A stretch of 64,000 nucleotides of DNA, taken from contig JABYQU010000005.1 in NCBI GenBank assembly GCA_022264855.1, positions 682,001 through 746,000 of the forward strand, read 5' to 3'. The first letter of the stretch is position 1. Every line of letters starts with the position of its first letter. Below the pieces are notes generated by a model. That model saw nothing but the letters and a program-made list of their open reading frames with translations, did no database searches and had not been told where the DNA came from. Positions 44,683-56,572 of the stretch are shown one piece after another. The translations under genes were made by a program, and so were the position numbers. The DNA is from Lenzites betulinus. Taxonomy: Eukaryota > Basidiomycota > Agaricomycetes > Polyporales > Polyporaceae.

Positions 44683-46343
44683 ATGGTTGTAGATCTCCCA
44701 GAGGACGTCCTCATCAATATCGCATGTTTCCTGGACGTCCGCGAGGTCCTGAACCTGAGCCAGGTAATTCATTCGCTCAGATCTGACGTACACTGCAGCC
44801 TACTGACGCCACGCTGTCCATGGTCATCGCAGACGTGTCGCAGCATGCGCGCTCTCCAAAGCAGCGACTATGTCTGGCATCGCATTGCGGACGACTCCCA
44901 TCTTCCACTCGATCTACCCTTCAACACCCCATCTTCTGCTCTTTCCGCGGATGAGCTACGCCGGCTCGCGATCAAAGCGATACACCTGGACACCAACTGG
45001 AAGAGTCCCCAGCCGCGCGTGCGAAGGGCGCAGACATTGCTCTACGAGAGCGACACCCACTCGGAACTTCGTGATATGGGACTCGCCCCTGGAGGACGGT
45101 GGCTGTGGGCCGCCCACAGCGACGCGTCCGACCGCGATATCATACGGATGAGCGTATGGAACCTCGAGGATATGTCAAATCCGCGCCGTGTGTGGGATGC
45201 CGAGGTTGTGGGCGAGTACCGGACTGGTCACTTTGCTCTGGGTGCCATGGGCGATACCGCGACACTAGTCGTCAGATTGTGTAGTCCGGAGGATGAGTGA
45301 GGACAATAAAACACACTGTTCTGCGCCATACTTACACAGTCTCATCCTCCAGGTTCATCGAACTCGAAGTACACACGCTCTCTCTGAAAGACACGCGGCA
45401 TTTGGAATCCGGAATTTCCTCTGCAGCCCCTGCTGTGAAGAAGTTGGGGGTCATCCTGCCCGAGTCCCTTCGTCCTGCAGTTGACCAGGAAGATTTTGAC
45501 ATCGAGATATGCGTCGAAGGATTGATCGTGATTGCCAATCGATTTTTCGGTGCCCGCCCGGTGTGCGTACTCCTTGTTGATCCAGAATCAGGCGCCACTA
45601 CTACGTGGGTTGAACCGGAACTTTCTGAGGTCCGTGCCCACACTCCCCAGAAGACAAGGCTATCAACTTATCTTTCTTGGTCTGTATAGCTATTCTACAA
45701 CCTATGGGCACGGGTGTGGGGCGAATATCTCCTCCTGATGGGGAAGGGACACGACGGTACTTTCGTCGTGCGAGCATACCGGATCCAGAGGACGTTCCTT
45801 TCGACTACCACCGGCATATCTGGCGCCAACCTCCATACATCCAATCTACATAACAACCCTCTCGATGACCAAGCGTTTGCAAACTTAGTGCCCGTGCTCT
45901 CAGAGGTCACGGTGCCCATGCCCCGCATGTATAGCTGCGAACCCTCTCCTGAAGCATTCTCGCCATACTTCGCAGTGATTGTAACCCGTCTGCTCGAGCA
46001 GTCACACACGTCATCGCAGCTCCTCCGATTTGCATTCGACGCCGACTCCGAGACACTCACTTTGATCAGCATGTCTGCATTGGACTTGCAACCCGAATCA
46101 TCCCTGCATTTCCAGCTCGGCACTCTCGGGACTCGCGCGGTGTACATCGATGAGAAGCACGTCGTGAAGAAGCTGGCATACGACCCTCATACCGGCGCCA
46201 CGACGACGGGGGACCTCCTTCCGACGTATCCACCATCGCCCTCCATGCCGCAGCCGTATACCGCTCTGGCCTTCGATGAAGTCACCGGGAGGGTCTGCTT
46301 GGGAATCCGGCCAAGAGATATTTATGTCGTGGATTTCGCCTGA
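44683..46343 (+). CDS. F-box protein with beta-rich C-terminal region
   Basis: Exons 44683-44763, 44833-45296, 45353-45629 and 45690-46343 encode 491 residues. The F-box is at the very start (DLPEDVLINIACFLDVREVLNLSQ, TCRSMRALQSSDYVWHRI). Downstream are repeated short beta-strand-like segments (WLWAAHSDASDRDIIRMSVWNL, GHFALGAMGD, CVLLVDPESGATTTW, LLLMGKGHDGTFVVRAYR, ALAFDEVTGRVCLGIR), resembling a degenerate propeller found in many Agaricomycete F-box proteins. It is presumed to recruit a substrate to an SCF ubiquitin ligase. The intron after exon 1 is 69 nt. It is unrelated in sequence to the three LRR-like F-box genes in this window. Confidence 0.86.
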
Positions 46344-47393
46344 CATCATGGTCTCGTAATTCGTATGTACGCGATATAATACATAGCCGCATGAGCCTCC
46401 AAGCTGCCTTAAGCTCGATCTTCAGTGAGACTGATAGGAGCTGTATCCGACCTCCTGCAGGCCCGTACTGCATGGCTTGAATACGTCGAGTTGACCCCAC
46501 AGCACACACGGTCCACACGGCTCAGGATAGAAAGCAGGAGGGTGCGAAGAGTCCATTGCAATATATACCGTCAATAGGCGACACTCGGTCTAGCGATCTG
46601 ACGATTCCTGCGGCTGGGCAGGCCGCGGCCGTCACGGTACCCGCGCTCTAGCTCTATGCCACGCCCTTCAGGGGGGATCCCGGACAGCAAGCGTTCCTCA
46701 ACAACCTGCGTCCTGTGCGGACGCGATCGGGGGCAGAGCGGCGCAGGCGGGCTTGTGAAGGCCTGTCATGAGCGCGTCCGGTAAACGGGCGGAAAGAGAG
46801 CGGGGGAGAAGGGTGCCTGCGCCTGGAGCGCGCGCGGGCGGAACAGACGGAATGGGCGAGGACCTCGGTTGGAACATGGCGAGTGCGGGGGTGGCTGGCG
46901 TCCGCTGATCTGCCCCGCTCCTCCCCGCACACCGCGCGCGCGAGCCAAGGCGGGGTCCGGGGGGTCGAGAATGAAAACACATGCCACGCGCCCAGGCCCC
47001 TTCGTTCCTCCCTCGTCCCGCCGGAGACCCCTCCGTATGCGAGTGCGAGGTCCCCGGGGATATATCATGGTCTTCGTCGACGTCTCGCGCCTCGCCTTCT
47101 ATCCCCTCTTGCCTGTAGCCCCGCTTCTGTGACTCGCGCGACCGACTGTCCACCTGATATCGAAACCCCGCCTCGCGAAGCGACCCACTGCCACTCCCCG
47201 AGCCACAGGTGCGCGCGCGACCCTTCGGAATGCAAGAGGACCTCACGCTAACATTCCCGACCCCGCAGATATATCTCGCGCCGCACCCTGCCCCATACCG
47301 GTTCTCGCGATCCACCCCGCCACTCGCTTGCCCCCATACCCACACAACTGTCCCTCGCGCTGCTCCTTGAATCTACCTCACTAGAACGTCACC
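46344..47393. other. Upstream region of the carrier gene
   Basis: A 1-kb GC-rich, pyrimidine-biased region before the carrier start. Long frames on both strands here are products of base bias (Arg/Pro/Ser runs). It probably contains promoter and leader sequence, with CT-rich stretches at 47090-47390. Confidence 0.5.
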
Positions 47394-48861
47394 ATGGCCT
47401 CGCGATCTGCCGACAAGAAGCCCGTGGGCTTCGCGACGCAACTCACTGCAGGAGGGATAGCAGGCGCGATGGAAGCGGTGCGCACCGTAGCCCCTTTCCC
47501 CTCGAGCGTCCTCGCTGACTGCTTCGCGCCCCGCTATTAGCTCTGCTGTCAGCCGCTCGACACCATCAAGGTCCGGATGCAGCTTTCAAGATCTGGGAGT
47601 GCACCAGGGGTGAGTACATTCTTGGTGCATTGTGACTCGCGCAGAGCATTTGTCTGCTTCCTCCATGACTTAACCCCCGGCGCCTCCGCCGATTCTGGCG
47701 AATCCGCGAACATTGCGCGTGGTTGCACCGCTCCACTTTGACAGATTGTACAAGATTGTACAATCACACGCGTCGTGTTCGGCCGAGCGTGATTTACGTT
47801 CGTGCAAACGCCGTGGCCCGGTACTCATCTTATGCTATGACGTCATTTACTGGGCGTCTATGAAGTTCCGTGGCCGCTCGAGCTTCGAAAGTCATGCAGT
47901 TTCCAGCAATACTTACTGGAATATACTCCCAGACAAAACCACGCGGGTTTCTTGCAACGGGTGCGATGATCGTAAAGCGAGAGACCCCACTCGCGCTTTA
48001 CAAGGGCCTCGGAGCGGTCCTCTCTGGCATCGTGCCGAAGATGGCGATCCGGTTCGCGAGTTTCGAGAAGTACAAGGGATGGCTGGCCGACAAGTCAACC
48101 GGCCAAACGAGCGTCGGGAGCATCTTCATCGGTACGTCCCCCCCGCCCTTGCACATCCCCTAGCCCTCCTGACCTCACACCCCCACCCAGCCGGCCTCGG
48201 CGCAGGCACGACCGAAGCAGTGCTCGTCGTGACCCCGATGGAGGTCGTGAAGATCCGGCTGCAGGCGCAGCAGCACTCGCTCGCGGACCCGCTCGAGGCG
48301 CCGCGGTACCGCAACGCGGGGCACGCGGTGTACGCGATCGTGCGCGAGGAGGGCGCGGGCGCGCTGTACCGCGGCGTGTCGCTCACCGCGCTGCGCCAGG
48401 CGACGAACCAGGGCGCGAACTTCACCGCGTACCAGGAGCTGAAGAAGCTCGCGCACCGCTGGCAGCCCGAGCACGTCGACCTGCCCTCGTGGCAGCACAT
48501 GGTCATCGGCCTCATCTCGGGCGCGATGGGCCCGTTTTCGAACGCGCCGATCGACACGATCAAGACGCGTGAGTTGTTGTCCACCTCTTGTGTTTGTGCG
48601 TGTGGTGTGGCGAGGCTGACGAGAGATACAGGTCTTCAGAAAGCGGAGGCGACGCCTGGGCAGAGCGCGTTCCAGCGCATTGCGGCGATCGCGGGCGACA
48701 TGTGGCGCCAAGAGGGCTTCCGCTCGTTCTACAAGGGCATCACCCCGCGCGTGCTCCGCGTCGCGCCTGGGCAGGCCATCGTGTTCGCCGTGTACGAGCG
48801 CGTGCGGCGCGCGATGGAGGACCTGAAGGGCAGCAGCGAGGACCGGATACACAGCGAGTGA
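47394..48861 (+). CDS. SFC1: Mitochondrial succinate/fumarate carrier
   Basis: Exons 47394-47477, 47541-47609, 47933-48131, 48191-48568 and 48632-48861 encode 319 residues. It is a six-helix mitochondrial carrier exchanging succinate for fumarate across the inner membrane, needed for growth on two-carbon sources. The three carrier signatures are present: QPLDTIKVRMQL, TPMEVVKIRLQ and APIDTIKTRLQ. The sequence MIVKRETPLALYKGLGAV and the TALRQATNQGANFTAYQEL stretch fit the Sfc1/Acr1 branch. Intron 2 is 323 nt, far longer than the other three. Coding GC rises sharply in exons 4 and 5. Confidence 0.93.
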
Positions 48862-49923
48862 GTACCGCGTGGGGAGAGATGAGGTACTATGGGCCACGCT
48901 GCGCGATCGCTAGAAATGTAACTTGTGAGTACATGTAAGTACTTCAAGGGTGCGGGGGACGCTTGGGTATATCCACCGTCGATGTATTTTATGATCTGTT
49001 AAAAGTTCTTCACATCTGTTTCATAAATCAAGACTGCAGTTTAAACTCACATTCTGAAGAGACGGTGTTCCGTACCTTGCGACCCACGGGTGTTTCGAAT
49101 GTTGAGCGCACTGGCACATCCCGAGGCTAGAGTGCCATGCGTTTTATTCCAGCAGAATAGCAAAGCAGCAGCGCCAACGACGAATCGACGTCGGACGCGT
49201 CTGCGCGATCGCGCACTACCTATGTACAAAACCCACCGAGGGCAATAACGGGGACCGACTCCCTAAATCTAGAACGACAGCGACAGCAGCGGCGGACGTC
49301 CCGCGCGATTAGTAGCGTCCGGCGAAACGATAACGTAGCAGGCAAGCATCCGAGCAGAACGACGCGAGGTAGGATGCAGGAATCTGGGCTCGGGAGCAAG
49401 GGGTCAAGAAACGGAAGGTCGGAGCGGGAGAGGGAGAGGGAGAGTGAGCGGGAACGGGAAGGGAACAGAGAGCGGGTGGTAGGAGGGCTGGTGGTACAAC
49501 AACAACAGCGTGTGCGTGCGTGCATGGAATGCCGCGGATCCAATGAGCGTGTGATAGGATGGTAGTGGTACATGTGCATGGTGCGGGATAGGCGAGACAG
49601 ACGTGAGGCGTGGCACGGAACGAAGCGAAACGGTGGAGGCAGGACGTGGCACAGCAATGGCCGAGTCTTGCGGGGACAGGGTGGTGATGGAATATGGATA
49701 CAAAAAGTTGCGTGCCCGATGGAAATATGAAGGCGCACGGGACACGGGCTGGGCGTAGTCGATGGGGATGGAGATGCTGGAAGATGAGGGTGGTGATAAG
49801 GATGGTAGAGCCGGCACCGAGGGAGACCGGAGGGGTCACACGGCGACATGTCCCATGAAAAAGGCCGTTGATGCGCGGACGTGCATTGCACGCTCTAAGA
49901 GGAGCACGAGGCGCGAGCGCGCA
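48862..49923. other. Convergent 3' region, biased composition
   Basis: Contains the carrier's 3' flank and a strongly purine-rich plus strand from about 49360. Frames here read as Arg/Glu/Ser or Pro/Ser/His runs, which reflect bias rather than coding. Confidence 0.5.
49410..49475. repeat. GGGAGA-type simple repeat
   Basis: An imperfect purine repeat of GGGAGA/GGGAAC units within the convergent 3' region. The opposite strand is a long C/T tract. Confidence 0.6.
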
Positions 49924-50340
49924 CTAGTGGGACAGCCCCGCGCGAATACCTGCCAAGCCACGCTGGAAGAAGCCCCGGCGCGGGCTCCAAGGCGTCGCGC
50001 CCCCGCCACCATCATCTTCGTCCACGGCGACGGCGCGGGTGGTGGATATGCGCAGCGTTCCGCGTCTACTCCGGCCTTTCTTCTGTTGCTGGAGCTGCTC
50101 TCTCGTGGGGAAGAAATGCACGCTTTCACCGGGATGCGGCGGCGGGCTCATGAAGAGGAACGACAGTTGTGCTTCCGTCAGGGCGCGCGATGGGGACAGG
50201 GGGGACAGGGGATACGAGGATGCGGGCTTGTAGGAGTCGGAGAGTTCCGAGGGGATGGCCGGGAGAGGCTTCGCGATGATGTGTGTCTGGGAGGCCTGGA
50301 ATACAGGGAATGTTGCGTCAGTACAGGTGGCCAGCGTCAT
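49924..50340 (-). CDS. Possible small protein or alternative 3' exon
   Basis: A 138-residue frame from the ATG at 50340. It reads SQTHIIAKPLPAIPSELSD, SFLFMSPPPHPGESVHFF and a Gln/Lys-rich then Gly-rich tail ending FFQRGLAGIRAGLSH. A good acceptor (GTATTCCAG) ends at 50299, before GCCTCCCAG, so the segment could be spliced onto the gene upstream on this strand (50466-51257) as an alternative last exon. On its own there is no domain. Protein-like composition is moderate. Confidence 0.4.
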   Translation of the reverse strand: MTLATCTDATFPVFQASQTHIIAKPLPAIPSELSDSYKPASSYPLSPLSPSRALTEAQLSFLFMSPPPHPGESVHFFPTREQLQQQKKGRSRRGTLRISTTRAVAVDEDDGGGGATPWSPRRGFFQRGLAGIRAGLSH

Positions 50341-50465
50341 GATGGAGTGGGTCAAACAAGGTGTAGAACGCGCGCAAGAATAGCGGAAAGATGTGAGATG
50401 AGGTAAGACGGTAAGAGTGGAACCGCGCATGAGAGGAAAGGGAAGGGGCTGTGTGTGATGAGACG

Positions 50466-51257
50466 TTAAAGTTTGGATTTGCGACGGCGATCGAGCCAGA
50501 GGATACTTGCGTGAGCATAGCGCACGCCGTTGATGTGGGGGACAAAATGAAAGAATGCACACTGCCAAGGCAACAAGAGGCAAGAGAATGAGATACTCAC
50601 ATCGGGCCTGTGCGGACTCTCCACATACTGTCCCTCTGCCTGGCGGACGTTGCACCATATTGGCGCCAACTGTTCGGGCGACGCCAGCTGCTCTGAGTCC
50701 GTGTCGCTCTCGGACTCGCTCCCCCTCTCCGATCCCGCGCCCGTCTTCGGCAGGTCGAGCGCGAATGCAGCCTGTGACAGATCCGGGCATGCGGAGAGCA
50801 GGCGACTGAGGCGTCGCCACGAGTACCCATAACGAGGTCCAGCTTGTGTTTCAGCAGCAGGCATGTCGGCGGCGTGGATCGCCTGCGCGTAACACAAGTC
50901 CGCAAAGGAGTCCAACGGAGACTGGAGAAGTTGGTTGTCGAGCGCTGAGAGACAGGCAGGGTCCACTTGCATGAACCAGGGGGTGCGCATGTCAACCGGG
51001 CGCACTGTTGTGGCCTTGCTGTGCTCAGAGGGTTCAGCCGATGGCGCGCGGAGGTGAATGTCCACAGCCGCCGGGGGAGTGGCCGCCGGTTTGGATACGG
51101 CGGGGGCGGGCTCCGACTCCTCGATCGTGTCGGCATCGTCTTCAGTATCGCTATCGTCGTCCCACAGGAAGGTACTCGAATCGGAGTGTTCATCGTCATC
51201 GCTGCTGATAGATAGTATACTTTTGCGATTGTGGACGCTCGACATGCCGAAAGACAT
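50466..51257 (-). CDS. Acidic Ser-rich hypothetical protein
   Basis: Exons 51257-50601 and 50561-50466 encode 250 residues starting MSFGMSSVHNRKS; the ATG at 51245 is equally possible. The N-terminal 60 residues are Ser/Asp/Glu-rich (SISSDDDEHSDSSTFLWDDD), followed by a conserved-looking middle (TPWFMQVDPACLSALDNQLL, YGYSWRRLSRLLSACPDLS) and a C-terminal FFHFVPHINGVRYAHASILW ending in basic residues. The intron is only 39 nt, a multiple of three without a stop, so retaining it adds 13 residues. I recognise no family. Confidence 0.6.
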   Translation of the reverse strand: MSFGMSSVHNRKSILSISSDDDEHSDSSTFLWDDDSDTEDDADTIEESEPAPAVSKPAATPPAAVDIHLRAPSAEPSEHSKATTVRPVDMRTPWFMQVDPACLSALDNQLLQSPLDSFADLCYAQAIHAADMPAAETQAGPRYGYSWRRLSRLLSACPDLSQAAFALDLPKTGAGSERGSESESDTDSEQLASPEQLAPIWCNVRQAEGQYVESPHRPDVSISFSCLLLPWQCAFFHFVPHINGVRYAHASILWLDRRRKSKL

Positions 51258-52919
51258 GCGGAAGATGGTGGAGGCAGGAGTTGTGCAGCGGAGGTCGTCC
51301 GCCGTGATCGGACTCTCGGTGAGCCACTCCGGTGCAAGCTGAACATGGACGATGAGTTTATCGCACATCGACCACAATGCACGGGGCAAACGCACCTCAA
51401 GCGGCTGCAAGTAAATTCCGCGCGGCATGACTTCGACGGAGCGGATGGTGGGCGGATCGCGCTCGAAGAGGGGGGGAGGGAAGAGGGAAGCGGAAGGAGG
51501 GGCGTGAGGTGGAGTTTGGCAGCACGCGTTGAGCGGCGGGTGTGCGGTTATGTACGTGAGGAAAGGGCGCCGTTCGGATCGCCTGGTCGACCGGTGATAA
51601 GGCGACAGGCGGGAAGTTGCTGCACCGATGCGTCCGTAGGGACGACGAGGGGGCAGACGATGGCGACGGAGGGAGAGAGGGAGGAGGGGCGAGGGAGTAT
51701 CAGGAAGAGGGGCGGAGCTGTCAAGAAGGACGCCATCGCTTTTTGTTATGACTTTAATTGTTAAGCCGAGTGGGCGTGCGCATTGGCGCCCAACGAGAAG
51801 GCGGCGCGTATGACACGAGCCGCGTCGCTAGCCGAGCGCCGACAATTAACGGGCAACGCCACACACGCGTGCCTCACACGTGTGGTTTCTCCCGGTCCAT
51901 GCGTGCACGCGAGCGTTACGGCAGGGCCTGGACTGTAAAGCAAGGTATCAGACGAAGACGCGGCGGGGATGGCGGTCGTACGGTCCAAGGCGGGCAGAGC
52001 AGGCGAGCAGAGGAGACCAGGAAGGCGCGTGTACCATGACAACGACGTGGGCATGCACCGAGCGAAAGAGACGTCGGAGCCTGAGCCGATTGCGGCCAAC
52101 GAATACCAACGCTGGGAATCCATCGCAACCGTGCCACCACCACCACCGATACACGGTCCGGTGTTATTGCGGACCGGCCCGACGCATAAGTACTACCAGC
52201 TCCGGGCAACGTTGCCACTGAAATGCCGGCATCGGATGCGACTGGTCACCTTCACCGCATGGGGTTGCATCCTATGCTCGTCGTGTAAGTAAGCGATGGT
52301 CGCGAAGCGAGACCTAAGCTTACCTCAAGGCTCCCGAACCACATGCTGCATTCAAATCACCGATGAAAGCTTGTGTTGCCGACGGGTCTCACCTGGAGAC
52401 ATGGCTCTCGCTGAGTTAGAGTGGAACAGCGCATACCGTGTTCCGTCGTCTGCAAGACCACTACGATGTCGCAATTGAGACGATTGGTACCTGTCCTTCA
52501 AACATGCAGGCCGGGATCTAAATCGCTGGGGCGATACAACACGCTTGTTCCTGCCTTAGGATGGCTATTTCGGGGTCGACGGCGCTGACGCAACAAACAA
52601 TCAGTCGAAGGTCAAGATTGTGACAGCGTGGATGCTCAATACCTGCTTACATGCTCACCACACTTTTCGGAGAACACGCAGAAGTTCAGTCTGACGGAAG
52701 GCGCTGAGAGCCAGACGTACTCATGATGGTAAATTAGACAGGGATTCAATCGAATACGTAACCCGGTTGCCGCAGTGAGGACGTTGGAGGACGCGTCTTG
52801 GACACGTCGACGGTCGAGCAAATGATATTTGGCGACGCGTTATTGACATCTGCATACGCGTTATTTGGCCCTATTTGCTCATTGAGGCGCGTCCGCGACA
52901 GCGACTTAGCCGGTGCTAT
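51258..52919. other. Intergenic: promoter of acidic protein gene, then AT-richer sequence
   Basis: 51258-51760 is purine-rich on the plus strand and likely leader or promoter of the minus-strand gene. 51760-52300 has GC-rich short frames on both strands with no consistent coding signal. After 52300 the sequence becomes AT-richer and nothing is recognised. Confidence 0.4.
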
Positions 52920-53543
52920 ATGAGAGTGGGCGCAATGGGAGGTGAAAAAGAACTCGTATGTGGAAGATGGCTCTTATATAGGGCCACGAGAAGGCTAGCT
53001 AAAGTTTCTCATGTCATATCGCGATCGATCGACCAGGTACTCACCTACGTATATGCAAACTTTAAAGCCGTATATCTTGACACCTCCGAGTCCCGGGTGT
53101 GGATCAAACATAATAATGCTGAGTTCGAGCGCAAACCTGTATCCCATATACCATGCATATATTGCTGCATTGAGTCAACATGTCTTCTACGGTGGCTTTT
53201 TGCGCACGAAATCGAAACTGTAGGGGCACCACCTACCTTTTGCGTTCATCGCACCCGCCGCGGAAGGCTGAATTGGTGTGAAGAGGTGAAGGGTGTATTT
53301 AAGAAGCTTCATAAGTCCTGCATGGAAAATGAAAAAGATGTGGCGCGTCCGAAAGGAAGGCTAGGTCGAGGAGGCGTACGGTCGCCTGATCGACCGACGC
53401 GTCATTACGCGTCTTCCGAAGCTCGTGACCGCGATTTCGCCTTTTTGGGTAATCCTCCCGATGGGTCTGTTTTGCGAGTATATAAGACTCGATTTTCTGA
53501 CAGGAAACCTCTGCCAGTTGCCCCCGGATTTCTCTGTATATGA
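52920..53543 (+). other. Long uncharacterised open frame, doubtful gene
   Basis: A 207-codon frame from the ATG at 52920 (MRVGAMGGEKEL), in AT-richer sequence with no TATA element at suitable distance and no intron signals. It includes TPP... and Cys-containing stretches (IPCIYCCIESTCLLRW) but no motif I know. A TATATAAG-like element lies inside it near 53477. It may be chance or a decayed mobile-element fragment. Confidence 0.2.
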
Positions 53544-54188
53544 ACCTCTCCTGCTAGCATGCTACGGAGAAGAAGACGGCGCGAAAGGCTCCCGATGTGA
53601 TGTCGGCTACACTACATTCAAATATTCGTCACTCAACAGTGCACGATAGGCATTGGGGTACTATGTGTTCACTCGGCGGACCAAGCTGTTCCCTATTTTG
53701 TACGAGGTACCTCTTCTCACTCCGCATCTATTAACTCATCCCTGGCCCTTTATCAAGGCCTTTATGACCCTCGTTTGCGATCCCTAGCCACCTGGTGACG
53801 CGCTCAACTCCATGCGCGTTTAACGCGCTACGCGTGCCTCGTGACCGTGAAAACATCCTTTCGGGAATTTTACTTGGCGATCGCATGCGGAGATCTTGGC
53901 CAGCGGGTAAGCTTTGCGCGACTACATAAGCCCCACTCTTGAAGCTTGAAGTTCACCCATACACACCAGGTCCCGCTTGACTATAGAGTACAAGCGCCTG
54001 AAGACTCCTTGTAGGTACTAGTAATCGCCACTAAGACGACTACGTAAAGTTATACGTACTGATTATTTCTCTGGGTACTAGAACATCTATAGAGACGCTA
54101 ATCAAGAGCCGACGCTTTCAAATACAACGTCCGAACTTCAGAATACCAACGCCCTATCATCCCCTATCATCGACTACTACATCATGCA
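53544..54188. other. Intergenic, upstream of transporter gene
   Basis: Contains palindromic ACGCGT-type words and a run of A/T-rich sequence; the transporter leader (CCCTATCATC repeated) is at 54155-54175. No gene seen. Confidence 0.45.
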
Positions 54189-56335
54189 ATGTTAGCGTTG
54201 CGTTCTGGCGCGGGAAACGCCACCTCTGTCGACACATGGCCCGCCATTCTGACCATCATACTCTTCTTCCTCTCCAGTGAGTTCCCTCATTGCACGAGTT
54301 TGATCAGCATCGGCTAACAAGGTCGATACCATAGATTTGGCTGTCATATTCCCCCTACGACTGCCCATACCGAATAATCTCCTACGGCACACTCGTAATG
54401 TCCTCACACTCGTACGAATATTGCCCGAGCGTCATCGCCAAGCACCTCTCAAGCCGCGCTATATCCCACTCAATTTTATCACCGTGCCGTTGATATCCGT
54501 ACTGCTACTTCTGGCTGTCGGTGTATTCGACAAGGGTACTGTTCATGACGGCATTGTGGGCACGGGGGGCGTTAGCCCTCTCAATATCATGGCCCTGTTT
54601 ATATCGCTTGTAAATTCGTTGTGTTCTTCTAAGCTGCTGCATCCTGATCGCACTTCATACAGGCATACATATCGATCTCGTTAGATGCTACTGGGCTGCT
54701 CCGATTCTTGGCTTTTTGGGTTGCGAGCAAGGGCGGCTCATCCGGCTGTAGACTTTTCACCTATCTCTATGTCTTCTTCTTGATTTGTGGACTAATCGTC
54801 GGGAATGTGAGCGGGACTTCGCGGTTCTCCTACTAATGTGAATCAGGTAACTAACGGTCTGCCACAGGATCCCGTCATCTTGTCCGGTACCGCATTCCTC
54901 GCCTACTTTACACGAGCCGCAGGGTAAGCGACGATCCACGTTGTTCACAAATTCCCATATACTCATCTTCAACGCACAGGATTACACCTCCAACGGCGTG
55001 GATATTCTCACAATTTGCGGCGGCGAACATGGGTACTTCCTTTCTGCTCGCCTGCCCCATCGCATACACCTCACTGACCTGAGCAAACCCCTTTCGCTCA
55101 ATCCGCCGTCAGCCTCTGTGGTGCTCGTGTCTTCCAACCCGACCAACCTCGTGCTCTCCGGCGCGTTCTCGCTCTCCTTCCTGAGCTACGCGGCACACGT
55201 CGTCCTCCCCTTTCTAGCAGCCGCGACTTGCGTGTTTCCCGTGCTCCTCTTTGGCCTCTTCCGCTCCCCCACACTGGTGCCCCCGCATATCGACGTCGCG
55301 CTTTCCCCGGAAGAGGTCCGCGCCGCGCTTGTCGACCCATCTGGCGCGGTTTTCGGTGCGGTATTGCTAGGTATCACGCTGGCGGTGCTAGTAGGCCTGA
55401 GTACGATTGGGGTGCCGGTGTGGATGGTCACAGTTCCCCCGGCCGTGGTCATGCTCTTGCGCGATGTGCGATACGACTGGTCCCGACGCCGGCTACAGTC
55501 ACCAGCGTCTCCTGTACCGGAGCACGAAGACGGGGAGGACCTCGATGGGCATACTAGAGGGCGGCAAATACGGACCACCTCCTACGAACTGCAAGAGCTC
55601 GAATCAGTACCCCCGTCAGCCACCGGGACGTCCACTCCACGCTCCTCTCCCACGTCTCCCAAACGTCGCCGCGCGCTCCTCCCGCGACTACAGCGCATTC
55701 GCGTGCAGCTTGCAAAGACATTTCCGACAGTCGCGCATGTCGGCGCGAGGCTGCCCGTCGCGCTCCTCCCGTTCGCGTTTCTCATGTTCGTCCTCGTGCA
55801 AGGCCTCGCCGCGCAGGGCTGGGTCGCGCTCTTCGCGCGCTGGTGGGCGGCGTGGGTGCGCCGCACGGGTGTGCTCGGCGCGGTGGGCGGGATGGGATTT
55901 CTGTCGTGCTTGATGTGTAACGTGCGTACCATCTCCCTTCCCTGCGGGTGATTGTCCTCATCCTCACGCGTCCCCTTCGCATCATAGTTCTGCGGGACAA
56001 ATATCGGCGCAACAATCCTCCTCGCGCGTGTCCTCCAGATCTGGCTCTCCCCCGACGCCGCATCGTCAAGCGCAAGTCCACCCTCAACAGTCGACCCGCG
56101 GGAGCGCGACGGGGCGATCTACGCGCTCGCGCTCGGCTCGAACTTCGGCGCGTGCACGCTCACGTTCTCTGCGTCGCTCGCGGGGCTGCTGTGGCGCGGG
56201 ATCCTGCGCCAGAAGGGCGTGCGGGTGCGCGCGCGCGAGTTTCTGCTGCTGAACTTGCCGATCTCGGGCGTGGCGATGCTCGTGGGGTGTGTGGTGCTCG
56301 TCGGGCAGGTTTATGTGGAGCATAAGCATGCGTGA
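54189..56335 (+). CDS. ArsB/citrate-type ion transporter (IT superfamily)
   Basis: Seven exons, 54189-54276, 54335-54609, 54663-54806, 54868-54923, 54980-55032, 55113-55921 and 55988-56335, encode 590 residues of a polytopic membrane protein. Signature regions of the ArsB/NhaD/citrate group are visible: DPVILSGTAFLAYFTRAAGITPPTAW, VSSNPTNLVLSGAF, FCGTNIGATILLARVLQIW and LGSNFGACTLTFSASLAGLLWR. It has about 11 hydrophobic segments with a cytosolic, Ser/Pro-rich, Arg-rich loop (residues about 300-370) in the middle. The substrate could be arsenite, an organic anion or sodium/proton exchange; sequence alone does not decide. All seven junctions are canonical and restore conserved motifs. Confidence 0.88.
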
Positions 56336-56563
56336 GGATGGGGTTCGTGATTATATTGGAATCATTATAGCTACATTCTCCAGTTGTATCTGGCCCAAGC
56401 AAGCTAGTGCTGTAGTTAGGGGCCTAAAGACATATACGCCGAGCATCGATAAGTCAACATGCCAGATATGCTGCTCTCGCTGATTAGCTGCCGGAGTTAG
56501 CAAAATATTGATCTTCACCAGGTGCACAAGATCGTTGAAGTTCACCTCATGCACAGTCGAGGC

Positions 56564-56568
56564 AAAAA
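56564..56568 (-). terminator. RNA polymerase III terminator
   Basis: Five T on the minus strand, four bases past the 3' end of tRNA-Glu. Confidence 0.8.
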
Positions 56569-56572
56569 CTAT

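Noticed and set aside
46653..47345. Several frames over 100 codons on both strands upstream of the carrier
   Set aside because: They are mutually overlapping, low-complexity Arg/Pro/Ser sequences in a GC-rich promoter with no domain.
49220..49891. Minus-strand 223-codon frame rich in Pro, Ser and His
   Set aside because: It reads through the complement of a purine simple repeat; composition reflects C/T tracts.
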